A stretch of 29,196 bases of DNA from CAZYSK01 sp964649415 (GTDB lineage Bacteria; Chloroflexota; Anaerolineae; B4-G1): positions 1 to 29,196 of the forward strand of contig CAZYSK010000074.1 of assembly GCA_964649415.1 (NCBI GenBank). The letters run 5' to 3'. The notes beneath the pieces are model-generated. The model was given only the letters and a program-made list of their open reading frames with translations, was not told the origin of the DNA and did not search any database. Shown here piece by piece: positions 23,349-29,196 of this stretch. Numbering within the stretch: position 1 is the first letter of the stretch; each line of letters begins with the position of its first letter. The position numbers were made by a program, and so were the translations under genes.

Positions 23349-23520
23349 GACGTTGGTCCCGACTGTCTGCCCCCGACCGTCCGCGGTCGGCACCGTCCGC
23401 GGTCGACGTTGGCTGCGTCGGCTTTGGCTTGCTCCGCGATGCTCAATCCCCCCTGAAGGCGGATGTCCGCATCCGCTCAATCTCCTCTCTAGAGGCGGAT
23501 GTCTGCATCCGCTCAATCCC
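23349..23520. repeat. family D and family E repeats upstream of the operon promoter
   Basis: Family D: CGACCG-TCCG-CGGTCG hairpin and an adjacent CACCGTCCGCGGTC (about 23375-23406). Family E: two units (23441-23520) of CTCAATC plus a GCGGATGTCCGCATCCGC-type palindrome. The last unit contains the stop codon of the receiver gene that ends at 23513. No gene is seen between 22944 and 23512. Confidence 0.88.
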
Positions 23521-23917
23521 GTGGTCCCAGGACTTTCTCAATCTCGGCCAGTAGCTTGTCCGGCTTGACGGGCTTCTCAAGAAAGGCCTTTACCGGCATC
23601 CAGGTTTCATCAGGGCTGATCTTGAAGTGCAGATCAAGCACCTTCCTCACCCCCGAGAGGATGAGGATCGGAATGCCCTTAAGATCGGGATCCTGATGGA
23701 ACTGCCTGGAGAGCTCAATGCCGTCCGGTCCCGGTGGGCCGGCGAACATCACGTCCAGCAGGATCAAGTCTGGCTTCGTCTCCCTGGCCATCTCCATTCC
23801 ACTCTCGGCCTGATACGCGTGAGAGACGCTATACCCCACACTCTCCAACAGCGTCTCCACCGAGTCCACGAGCTGGACGTCATCGTCGATGACCAGAATG
23901 TGTTGTCCCTCAGACAT
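23513..23917 (-). CDS. stand-alone receiver protein, copy 1
   Basis: A 134-residue CheY-like receiver without output domain: ILVIDDDVQ, phospho-acceptor Asp in LILLDVMFAGPPGPDG, LILSGVRK and FLEKPVKPDK. A second copy about 65-70 percent identical by eye lies 144 bp upstream at 24062-24466. The second of two adjacent ATGs (23917) is chosen because it gives the same 7-nt spacing from AGGAGG as the paralogue. The stop codon TGA is provided by a family E repeat. Probably phosphorylated by the neighbouring kinase. Confidence 0.9.
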   Translation of the reverse strand: MSEGQHILVIDDDVQLVDSVETLLESVGYSVSHAYQAESGMEMARETKPDLILLDVMFAGPPGPDGIELSRQFHQDPDLKGIPILILSGVRKVLDLHFKISPDETWMPVKAFLEKPVKPDKLLAEIEKVLGPRD

Positions 23918-23950
23918 CATATAACCTCCTCACCAAAATCAACTTAGCAA

Positions 23951-24010
23951 CGGACGCACGGTCAACGTCCGCCGGACGCACGCCCAACGGACCGCCGGCA
24001 TCTTGCCGGC
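23951..24010. repeat. family G units and a GCCGGCA hairpin between the two receiver genes
   Basis: A family G element at 23951-23972 and a broken one at 23974-23993 are followed by GCCGGCA-TCT-TGCCGGC (7-bp stem). They occupy the spacer between the paired receiver genes. Confidence 0.8.
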
Positions 24011-24061
24011 ATGATATCCGCGTCCGCGCCGCCTCCAACTCCGCTACAAGACCCCGAACAC

Positions 24062-24466
24062 TTACTCATGCGGACCCAGGACCGCTTCAATCTCGGCCAG
24101 CAGCTTTTCCGGCTTGATGGGCTTCTCCAGAAAGGCCTTGACCGGCATCCAGGTCGGGTCCGGTGCGTACTCATAGGGGAAATCCTCCACCTTCTTCACC
24201 CCAGAAAGAATGATGACCGGCGTGTCCCTAAGACCGCGGTCCTCGTGAAGCTGAACCGAGAACTCAATACCGTCCGGCCCTGGCGGGCCAGCGAACATCA
24301 CGTCCAGCAAGATCAAGTCCGGCTTCAGCTCCTTGGCCAGCTCCCTGCCCTTCTCAACCTGGTACGCATGAGAGGTTTGATACCCCGCGCTCTGCAGCAG
24401 CGTCTCTAGCGAGTCAACGACTTGGACATCATCATCAATGACCAGAATGTGTTGCTTCTCAGACAT
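24062..24466 (-). CDS. stand-alone receiver protein, copy 2
   Basis: A 134-residue receiver, paralogue of 23513-23917: ILVIDDDVQVVDS, LILLDVMFAGPPGPDG with the phospho-acceptor Asp, VIILSGVKK and FLEKPIKPEK. The ATG has AGGAGG 7 nt upstream. It is separated from the kinase gene upstream by a five-copy repeat array. The tandem arrangement suggests a recent duplication, with both copies potentially targets of the kinase at 24637-26610. Confidence 0.9.
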   Translation of the reverse strand: MSEKQHILVIDDDVQVVDSLETLLQSAGYQTSHAYQVEKGRELAKELKPDLILLDVMFAGPPGPDGIEFSVQLHEDRGLRDTPVIILSGVKKVEDFPYEYAPDPTWMPVKAFLEKPIKPEKLLAEIEAVLGPHE

Positions 24467-24491
24467 TGTATGGCCTCCTTGATTTCTAGCG

Positions 24492-24667
24492 CACCATCAT
24501 CCTACAAAGGCGCCATTCCGATGGCGCACATTCACACTTCAAAGGCGCCATTCCGATGGCGCACACTCACACTTCAAAGGCGCCATTCCGATGGCGCACA
24601 TTCACACTTCAAAGGCGCCATTCCGATAGCGCACATTCACACTTCAAAGGCGCCATTCCGATGGCGC
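24492..24667. repeat. five-copy family B array, 35-bp period
   Basis: AAAGGCGCCATTCCGATGGC begins at 24506, 24541, 24576, 24611 (one change) and 24646, exactly 35 bp apart, with the link GCACATTCACACTTC. Every unit can fold as GCGCCAT-TCCG-ATGGCGC. The last copy extends into the 3' end of the kinase gene and contributes its final codons, and the TGA lies in the linker. Confidence 0.95.
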
Positions 24668-26610
24668 GGTAACGTGAAGCTAAACTCGACCCACTTCCCC
24701 ATTTCGGACTCAACCCATATTTCCCCTCCATGCTTTTCGACGGTTTCTCTGCAGATGTACAACCCCAGACCCGTCCCTTTCTTGCTCGCGTATTCAGGGC
24801 TGTCCAGACGGCTGAACTTCTTGAACAGCCGAGACATCTGTTCCGGCGGGATACCCTCGCTGTCGTTGCGAACGCTCAAGACCACTCGGCCATCATCCTG
24901 TTGGGCACCAAGCACAATCGCGCCCCCCTCTCGGCCGTACTTGATCGCATTGGAGAGCAGATTGTCGTAAACGATCCTCAACAGATTGCCGTCTGCATCC
25001 ACGATCATATCCTCAGGGATGTGGTTCTCCACCACCATCCCCCTCTCCTGTATCCCACGCTCCAATCCATCAAGCGCTGGCGCGACTACATCAGCAAGTA
25101 GAGAAACCTGAGCTTTCCTTACCTCCAACTCACCTTTCTCCAAACGGGAAAGGTCCAGGTAATTCCTGACCATGTCCTGGAAGTAGTCCAGGCTTTTAGC
25201 CACGGACTCCAGGCTCCTTTTCTGAGCAGGGGTCACATCTCCCAGGTATCCGTCCTTCACCGTGTACAGACTCATCATGGCAGACGTCAACGGGTTCTTG
25301 AGCTCGTGGGAGACAAAACCCAGCATATCCATGTAATTCCTGTTGATCGTTCTCAACTCATCGTTCAGGTCTCTCAACTCTTGCTGATTGCGCTCGATCT
25401 CCTGTCGCTGTTTCGCCAGTTGCCCCGCCATAAGGTTGAAGGAAGCGGACAGTTCACTGACTTCATCTCGGCCCCTAACCACCACCCGATGCGTCAGATC
25501 CCCGCTGGAAACAAAACGAGTGGCCTCGGAAAGCCTTCCAATGGGCCCCAGAATGCTCCTGACCACAAAGTAGGTCAATACAAACGCCAGTATCAAGCCT
25601 GCGACGATGACAGAGAGATGGACCGCCAGCGTACGGGTACGCAAATCCAGGTACTTTTGTTCCAACTCACCGACGTACAGCATCCCGATGATATTGCCCT
25701 CGGGGTCCTTAATCGGATCATACTGTGAGAGATACCAGGTGTCGACCACGAAGGCCCTGCCGGTCCAGGAAAGGCCTCTCTCCAGCACCTGTTCAGCCAC
25801 CTCCCTTGAGACGCGGGTGCCTACTGCTCGCCGGCCATCGGCATCCTGCACGTTGGTCGACACCCTCAGGTCTCCCATGAAGATGGTCGCTGTCCCTACC
25901 GGCTTACCCTCGTAGTACTTATCTTCGAAAACGGCGTCCCGTATTCTGTCGACCTCCTCGACCGCACCGTTCAACAGGCTCCCCATCACAATTATGCCCA
26001 CCATTTGGCCATCCGCCACGACCGGCACAGCCGCACCGGCTACCATACCTGTCGGTTCTCTGCCAATCGACAAACAGCGCTCGAGCAAACCCTGCCCTTC
26101 GATGTCCAGCCGCTCCTGTGACCAAGTATCGTCGCCGGCGCTACCCTGGTGCGTCACGACGACCTGCTTCACGAGCGGGTCATCGGACAGATTATCTCCT
26201 CTATTGTAGGGAAACCGCGTTCGCAATACGACCGTGCCATCCGGAGTCAACAGATTGAGGATGTCCATTTCCTGCTCCTGGCGGATGGCCTCCAGCTGAT
26301 CCCGGAAGGCAGTGGACAACAGCTCATTCTCCAGATCACGTTGAGCTTGATTCCGACCGTCCGCGGTCGGCTGCGTCCGCAGCAAGTCTATGACGCTTTG
26401 GTCCTGGGCCAGAACTTCTGCCGCCGCACGAATGCGCGCGATCCTGCCACTGTGTATCTCCCAGGCAGCCCGCGTGTATATCCTCACCCTCTCTTCAGCT
26501 TCTCGAATGGTGTTGTTGTTGACGTGATTCACATTCACAGCCGATATACCGACTGCCAACACCGTGAAGATGATGATGATTCCCAGGTTGAACCTAGTCT
26601 GCAGTTTCAT
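24637..26610 (-). CDS. membrane sensor histidine kinase with Cache-type sensor, copy 2
   Basis: A 657-residue kinase: transmembrane helix 9-27, extracytoplasmic Cache-like sensor (about 30-320) ending with TATIFMGDLRVSTNV, GTRVSREV and GMLYVG, second helix about 330-352, HAMP, coiled coil (about 398-425), HisKA with His435 in FVSHELKNPL, and HATPase_c (YDNLLSNAIKYG, NDSEGIPPEQ, GTGLGLYICRETV). The G1 box is NDSEG instead of DxGxG, a variant seen in other kinases. The sensor is paralogous to that of 8490-10535. Residues 78-88 (RTQPTADGRNQ) are encoded by a family D repeat and the C-terminus (HRNGAFEV) by a family B repeat. The ATG at 26610 has no obvious strong Shine-Dalgarno. Confidence 0.92.
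   Translation of the reverse strand: MKLQTRFNLGIIIIFTVLAVGISAVNVNHVNNNTIREAEERVRIYTRAAWEIHSGRIARIRAAAEVLAQDQSVIDLLRTQPTADGRNQAQRDLENELLSTAFRDQLEAIRQEQEMDILNLLTPDGTVVLRTRFPYNRGDNLSDDPLVKQVVVTHQGSAGDDTWSQERLDIEGQGLLERCLSIGREPTGMVAGAAVPVVADGQMVGIIVMGSLLNGAVEEVDRIRDAVFEDKYYEGKPVGTATIFMGDLRVSTNVQDADGRRAVGTRVSREVAEQVLERGLSWTGRAFVVDTWYLSQYDPIKDPEGNIIGMLYVGELEQKYLDLRTRTLAVHLSVIVAGLILAFVLTYFVVRSILGPIGRLSEATRFVSSGDLTHRVVVRGRDEVSELSASFNLMAGQLAKQRQEIERNQQELRDLNDELRTINRNYMDMLGFVSHELKNPLTSAMMSLYTVKDGYLGDVTPAQKRSLESVAKSLDYFQDMVRNYLDLSRLEKGELEVRKAQVSLLADVVAPALDGLERGIQERGMVVENHIPEDMIVDADGNLLRIVYDNLLSNAIKYGREGGAIVLGAQQDDGRVVLSVRNDSEGIPPEQMSRLFKKFSRLDSPEYASKKGTGLGLYICRETVEKHGGEIWVESEMGKWVEFSFTLPRHRNGAFEV
26353..26382. 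repeat. family D repeat inside the sensor domain of the kinase
   Basis: CCGACCGTCCGCGGTCGG (hairpin CGACCG-TCCG-CGGTCG) followed by CTGCGTCCGCAG. In frame, it encodes the RTQPTADGR part of the sensor. Confidence 0.8.
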
Positions 26611-26614
26611 AGCA

Positions 26615-26687
26615 CACCATCATCCCTACAAAGGCGACATTCCGATGGCGCACCATCATCCCTACAAAGGCGCCATTCCGATGGCGA
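26615..26687. repeat. two family B units between hypA and the kinase gene
   Basis: Two units 36 bp apart of CACCATCATCCCTACAAAGG plus a B palindrome. They occupy the whole spacer between the kinase start and the hypA stop. The second is nearly identical to the copy inside the NuoF-like gene. Confidence 0.9.
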
Positions 26688-26709
26688 CCTGGTTGGACGG
26701 CCAACGCCT

Positions 26710-27051
26710 CTACTCCACCTCAATACTCTCCAAGCGGAACTCGTCGCCCCCTGCAGCGACGACGCGCTCTGAACCACACGCGGGACAGGCATACTCTCTA
26801 CCATCAAGGGGAAACACGTGGTCACAACTCAGGCAACGCAGGGTCGCCGGCAGACGCTCAAAATGCAGCTCAGCTCCTTCAGCGATCGTGTCCCGGCTCA
26901 CGATATCCCAATAGAACTGCACCGAATCATCCACTATACTCGCCAGCTCACCGATCACGAGGTTCAACCGGATGATGCGCTGGGCTTCGGCTTTCCGAGC
27001 GTGACGCAACGCAATCTCAAGGAGACTCTCAGTGATGGATAACTCATGCAT
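26710..27051 (-). CDS. hypA: hydrogenase nickel-incorporation protein HypA
   Basis: A 113-residue nickel chaperone that works with HypB to load Ni into the hydrogenase large subunit. MHELSITES begins with the invariant Met-His-Glu nickel site, and the zinc site is CLSCDHVFPLDGREYACPAC. Start 27051 is used because His2 must be the second residue; an ATG nine bases upstream would bury it. Shine-Dalgarno is weak. Its client is the large subunit at 18960-20270. The other hyp genes are outside the window. Confidence 0.93.
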   Translation of the reverse strand: MHELSITESLLEIALRHARKAEAQRIIRLNLVIGELASIVDDSVQFYWDIVSRDTIAEGAELHFERLPATLRCLSCDHVFPLDGREYACPACGSERVVAAGGDEFRLESIEVE

Positions 27052-27084
27052 CAGCGACATCCAGGAACGCGGGAGCGGCTAGTC

Positions 27085-27429
27085 TCATTCCACTCCAGTC
27101 ACACCCAATTCGGCCAATCTGGCCACAGTCGAATACGTGGTTTGCTCGGTAGTCATAAGAGAGACGCCCTCTTCGTCAGCCTTATCAATAGTCTTGGGAT
27201 CTGGCTTCCGCCCCTCTGTGATGATAATGCCAGCCAGATCATGAAGAGAGGCCACAGCAACGATGTTGGGATGAGACTGCAGCGTGACCCACAGATTGCC
27301 CCTGCGAGCCTTAGCCATCACGCAACTCAGAAGATCCGAAGCGTATCCACCTGTGACCTCAGCGTCCAGCCTCCCCGGATCGGTCCAAACCTTGAAAGCG
27401 ACAGCATCGACAACGTCCCTGAGTTTCAT
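27085..27429 (-). CDS. DRTGG-domain protein, copy 1
   Basis: A 114-residue DRTGG-type domain: VTGGYASDLLSCVMA, LWVTLQSHPNIVAVASLHDLAGIIIT, GRKPDPKTIDKADEEGVSLMTT and YSTVARLAELG. Such small proteins are common in HydABC hydrogenase clusters and in regulatory fusions; biochemical role unknown, ligand binding suspected. ATG 27429 is used with AGGAG 8 nt upstream; a GTG two codons earlier is possible. It sits 15 bp after the CBS/ATPase gene and about 30 bp before hypA. Confidence 0.88.
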   Translation of the reverse strand: MKLRDVVDAVAFKVWTDPGRLDAEVTGGYASDLLSCVMAKARRGNLWVTLQSHPNIVAVASLHDLAGIIITEGRKPDPKTIDKADEEGVSLMTTEQTTYSTVARLAELGVTGVE

Positions 27430-27444
27430 TGCCACCTCTCCTCG

Positions 27445-28392
27445 CTATGCTTGCTCGGACGTACGATCAGTGTCCGCATCCACGTATATGATGAACTCCA
27501 ACCTGGTGCCCACGCCGACGGCAGATTCCAATTTCATCTTGTCCGTACAGGACTTGATGTTGGCCAGGCCCATTCCAGCGCCAAAACCCATATCACGTAC
27601 CCACTGGGGTGCTGTCGAATAGCCCGGCTGCATAGCCAGCTCCACGTCAGGAATACCGGGCCCTTTGTCCAGGAGCACCACACAGATACGGTCAGGCCGT
27701 ACTTCAGCCACGAGTTCCCCCCCATCGGCATAGATGACAACGTTCATCTCCGCCTCATAGGTAGCGATGGCCATACGGCGAACGATACGGGGATCAAAAC
27801 CGAGGCGTCTCAAAGTGGTCTTGAGGCTACTCGAGGCCTCCCCCGCCCGGTCGAAGTCTTTGCCTATGATACGATAGCCGACCACCAGAGCAGCCTCATC
27901 GGCGACGATGTCCACGAATATGTGGCTAGCACGATACCGATGGATCTCTTCCGCACGGTATTCCACCTCCAACCTACGGAGCAATCCGTGCACGATGTCG
28001 CCATGGGTGATGATACCTACCAGATGCCCATCATGGTTCACGACCGGCAAGCGTCCGAAATTGAAGCGGGCGAACATATCAACGGCATGCACGAGCGGTT
28101 CATCCGCACAGAGTGTCTTCACTGGCGATGACATCTTCTCGCCCACAGTGGCATCCAGCTCTCCGGTCGCCAGCGCCTCTATCAGATCCTCGATGCTGAC
28201 GATCCCCACCAAGTCCCCGTCTGCCACTACTGGCGTGCCGGCGATACGATGGGTGCGCAGAACCTCACGAAACTGAGCCATCGTGTCACTGGGAGCTATG
28301 GTGATGACATCAGATGTCATCACCTGCTCTACAGTAAGCTCATAGGTCAGTTCCTGGAGCTTAGTGATTTCCTGGGCCTGTCTGTTTGCCAC
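27445..28392 (-). CDS. CBS-pair protein with anti-sigma-type ATPase domain
   Basis: A 315-residue protein. Two CBS motifs (VMTSDVITIAPSDTMAQF, residues about 24-41, and KMSSPVKTLCADEPLVHAV) form an adenosine-nucleotide-sensing module. The C-terminal part (about 165-305) is a GHKL ATPase of the RsbT/RsbW kind with YEAEMNVVIYA (N box), DKGPGIPDVE and GFGAGMGLANIK. Similar CBS/ATPase and DRTGG genes accompany HydABC hydrogenases, where their function is unproven. The start is GTG at 28392, with GAGG about 9 nt upstream. The C-terminus (DADTDRTSEQ) overlaps a family G repeat. Confidence 0.87.
   Translation of the reverse strand: MANRQAQEITKLQELTYELTVEQVMTSDVITIAPSDTMAQFREVLRTHRIAGTPVVADGDLVGIVSIEDLIEALATGELDATVGEKMSSPVKTLCADEPLVHAVDMFARFNFGRLPVVNHDGHLVGIITHGDIVHGLLRRLEVEYRAEEIHRYRASHIFVDIVADEAALVVGYRIIGKDFDRAGEASSSLKTTLRRLGFDPRIVRRMAIATYEAEMNVVIYADGGELVAEVRPDRICVVLLDKGPGIPDVELAMQPGYSTAPQWVRDMGFGAGMGLANIKSCTDKMKLESAVGVGTRLEFIIYVDADTDRTSEQA
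27456..27477. repeat. family G repeat at the end of the CBS/ATPase gene
   Basis: GGACGTACGATCAGTGTCCG, a variant of GGACGCACGGTCAACGTCCG. In frame it encodes most of the last residues of the protein. Confidence 0.65.
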
Positions 28393-28410
28393 TCCATCAA
28401 CCCTCTATGG

Positions 28411-28547
28411 GCGGACGACGCCGACGCCGACCGCAGACGGTGCCGACCGCAGACGGTGCCGACCGCAGACGGTGCCGACCGCAGACGGTCGGGGGCAGAC
28501 CGGTCGGGAGCCATCATCCCTACAAAGGCGCCATTCTGATGGCGCGC
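28411..28547. repeat. tandem family D repeats and a family B unit
   Basis: GCCGACCGCAGACGGT is repeated four times with a 16-bp period (about 28425-28490), followed by a GGGGGCAGACCGGTCGG stretch. A B unit (CATCATCCCTACAAAGGCGC, then CATTCTGATGGCGC) lies at 28511-28544. They separate the CBS/ATPase gene from the upstream DRTGG gene. Confidence 0.9.
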
Positions 28548-28564
28548 GGTCGGTTCACCCGCGG

Positions 28565-28966
28565 CTAGCTCTTGGCATTCTCCTTAAAGGTGCTGCGCCA
28601 CTGGCGCAGCGTGATTTCAAAGAGACCGCAGCTTGCCAGCCCGACTTGAAAGAGCCGACCGCAGGTTTCAAACATCGTGTATCTGGAGGCCAGGAGAGGG
28701 ATGCCTTTTTCCTCGGCCAGCGCGACAGTCTCGGGCGGTGGCAGTTTGCCGCGCACGAAGACAATGGCCACAATGCCAGCCAACTCGGCCGTGCGCACTA
28801 CCTGTGGATTCGTCAGTCCCGTCATCAGCAGCGTGCCTTCGTGAGTGAAGGCAAGCACGTCGCTCATCAAATCGGACCCACACGCCATCTGCACTTCTGC
28901 GTCTAGGTCAGCGTCCTCAGAAATGACTTTCCCGTCAATGATTGAGAGAACTTCACCTAAATTCAT
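28565..28966 (-). CDS. DRTGG-domain protein, copy 2
   Basis: A 133-residue DRTGG-type protein: MACGSDLMSDVLAF, LLMTGLTNPQVVRTAELAGIVAIVFVRG, LAEEKGIPLLAS and MFETCGRLFQVGL. It is a divergent paralogue of 27085-27429 and has a 20-residue tail after the domain. The ATG has AGGAGG only 3 nt upstream, which is close. It is the most upstream gene of the minus-strand block in this window. Confidence 0.85.
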   Translation of the reverse strand: MNLGEVLSIIDGKVISEDADLDAEVQMACGSDLMSDVLAFTHEGTLLMTGLTNPQVVRTAELAGIVAIVFVRGKLPPPETVALAEEKGIPLLASRYTMFETCGRLFQVGLASCGLFEITLRQWRSTFKENAKS

Positions 28967-28979
28967 ACGCCTCCTACCC

Positions 28980-29037
28980 AGAAACCAGGTTTCTTGGCCC
29001 GCGGATGCAGTTTATCCGCCGGATGCAGTTTATCCGC
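28980..29037. repeat. AGAAACC palindrome and two family C units
   Basis: AGAAACCAGGTTTCT (28980-28994) is a perfect 7-bp inverted repeat around one base and lies 14 bp upstream of the DRTGG start. Two family C units (GGATGCAGTTTATCCGC) follow at 29003-29019 and 29021-29037. Either could be regulatory; no promoter is evident. Confidence 0.8.
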
Positions 29038-29070
29038 GTTCTGCAGAAAAACCCCTCACCGGCGTTGCTG

Positions 29071-29167
29071 AGGTGACCGGCACTTGAAAGACTTCGTCCC
29101 AATGTGATTTCTCAGCGGTAGAACATCAAACATCATCACCTAAACTGCGTTCAAGTGCCGGTCACCT
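29071..29167. repeat. perfect 18-bp inverted repeat with 61-bp spacer
   Basis: AGGTGACCGGCACTTGAA (29071-29088) and its exact reverse complement (29150-29167) flank 61 bp with no open frame. The GTGCCGGTCACC core recalls REP-type elements associated with tyrosine (RAYT) transposases, from memory. It could also be a small MITE or the end of an insertion sequence cut by the window. Confidence 0.8.
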
Positions 29168-29196
29168 GAACTCCTTGAGGGCCGAAATTCTTTACA

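Noticed and set aside
24062..24466. The two receiver genes as a single gene broken by repeats
   Set aside because: Each is a complete receiver with its own Shine-Dalgarno, start and stop; they are tandem paralogues.
24492..24667. CRISPR array
   Set aside because: The period is constant at 35 bp, but the linkers are identical rather than unique spacers, and no cas gene is present; it is a tandem repeat.

Overview
The window is GC-rich bacterial DNA from an anaerobe, probably a fermentative or H2/formate-metabolising member of the Chloroflexota. That placement rests on the MiaB N-terminus style, the fermentative enzymes and the hydrogenase type, and is an inference. Nearly everything is on the minus strand. 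The exceptions are miaB and a two-gene kinase unit (8490-11836).

Layout: (1) 1-591, 5' part of a tryptophanase/tyrosine phenol-lyase with a good promoter. (2) 728-2842, fused ADP-forming acyl-CoA synthetase. (3) 3117-4454, miaB (+), then a 51-bp tandem repeat array and a membrane-anchored M23 peptidase. (4) 6255-8214, mobA translationally coupled to a short-chain dehydrogenase with an unrecognised C-terminal extension. (5) 8490-12255, Cache-type histidine kinase, receiver-histidine kinase hybrid and a stand-alone receiver. (6) 12488-22943, the centrepiece, in transcription order: group 3b-type [NiFe] hydrogenase hydB-hydG-hydD-hydA, maturation protease, NuoE-like, thioredoxin-like ferredoxin, NuoF-like, and a formate dehydrogenase whose active site is encoded by an in-frame TGA (selenocysteine) followed by a bacterial SECIS hairpin. 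(7) 23513-28966, two stand-alone receivers, a second Cache-type kinase, hypA, two DRTGG-domain proteins and a CBS/ATPase protein. These last types are known companions of HydABC-type hydrogenases.

Region 6 reads as a cytoplasmic system exchanging electrons between formate/CO2, H2 and NAD(P)H, with MobA and HypA supplying cofactor maturation and the kinases, CBS and DRTGG proteins supplying regulation. No DNA-binding output domain is present among the signalling genes.

The most unusual property is the load of short palindromic repeats. I distinguish families A, B, C, D, E, G and H. Several are stems closed by the same TCCG tetraloop. They fill the intergenic spaces and also intrude into genes: they encode N- or C-terminal residues, start codons or stop codons of about ten genes, and one copy of family B sits in frame inside the N-terminal iron-sulphur domain of the NuoF-like subunit, where it supplies a cysteine.
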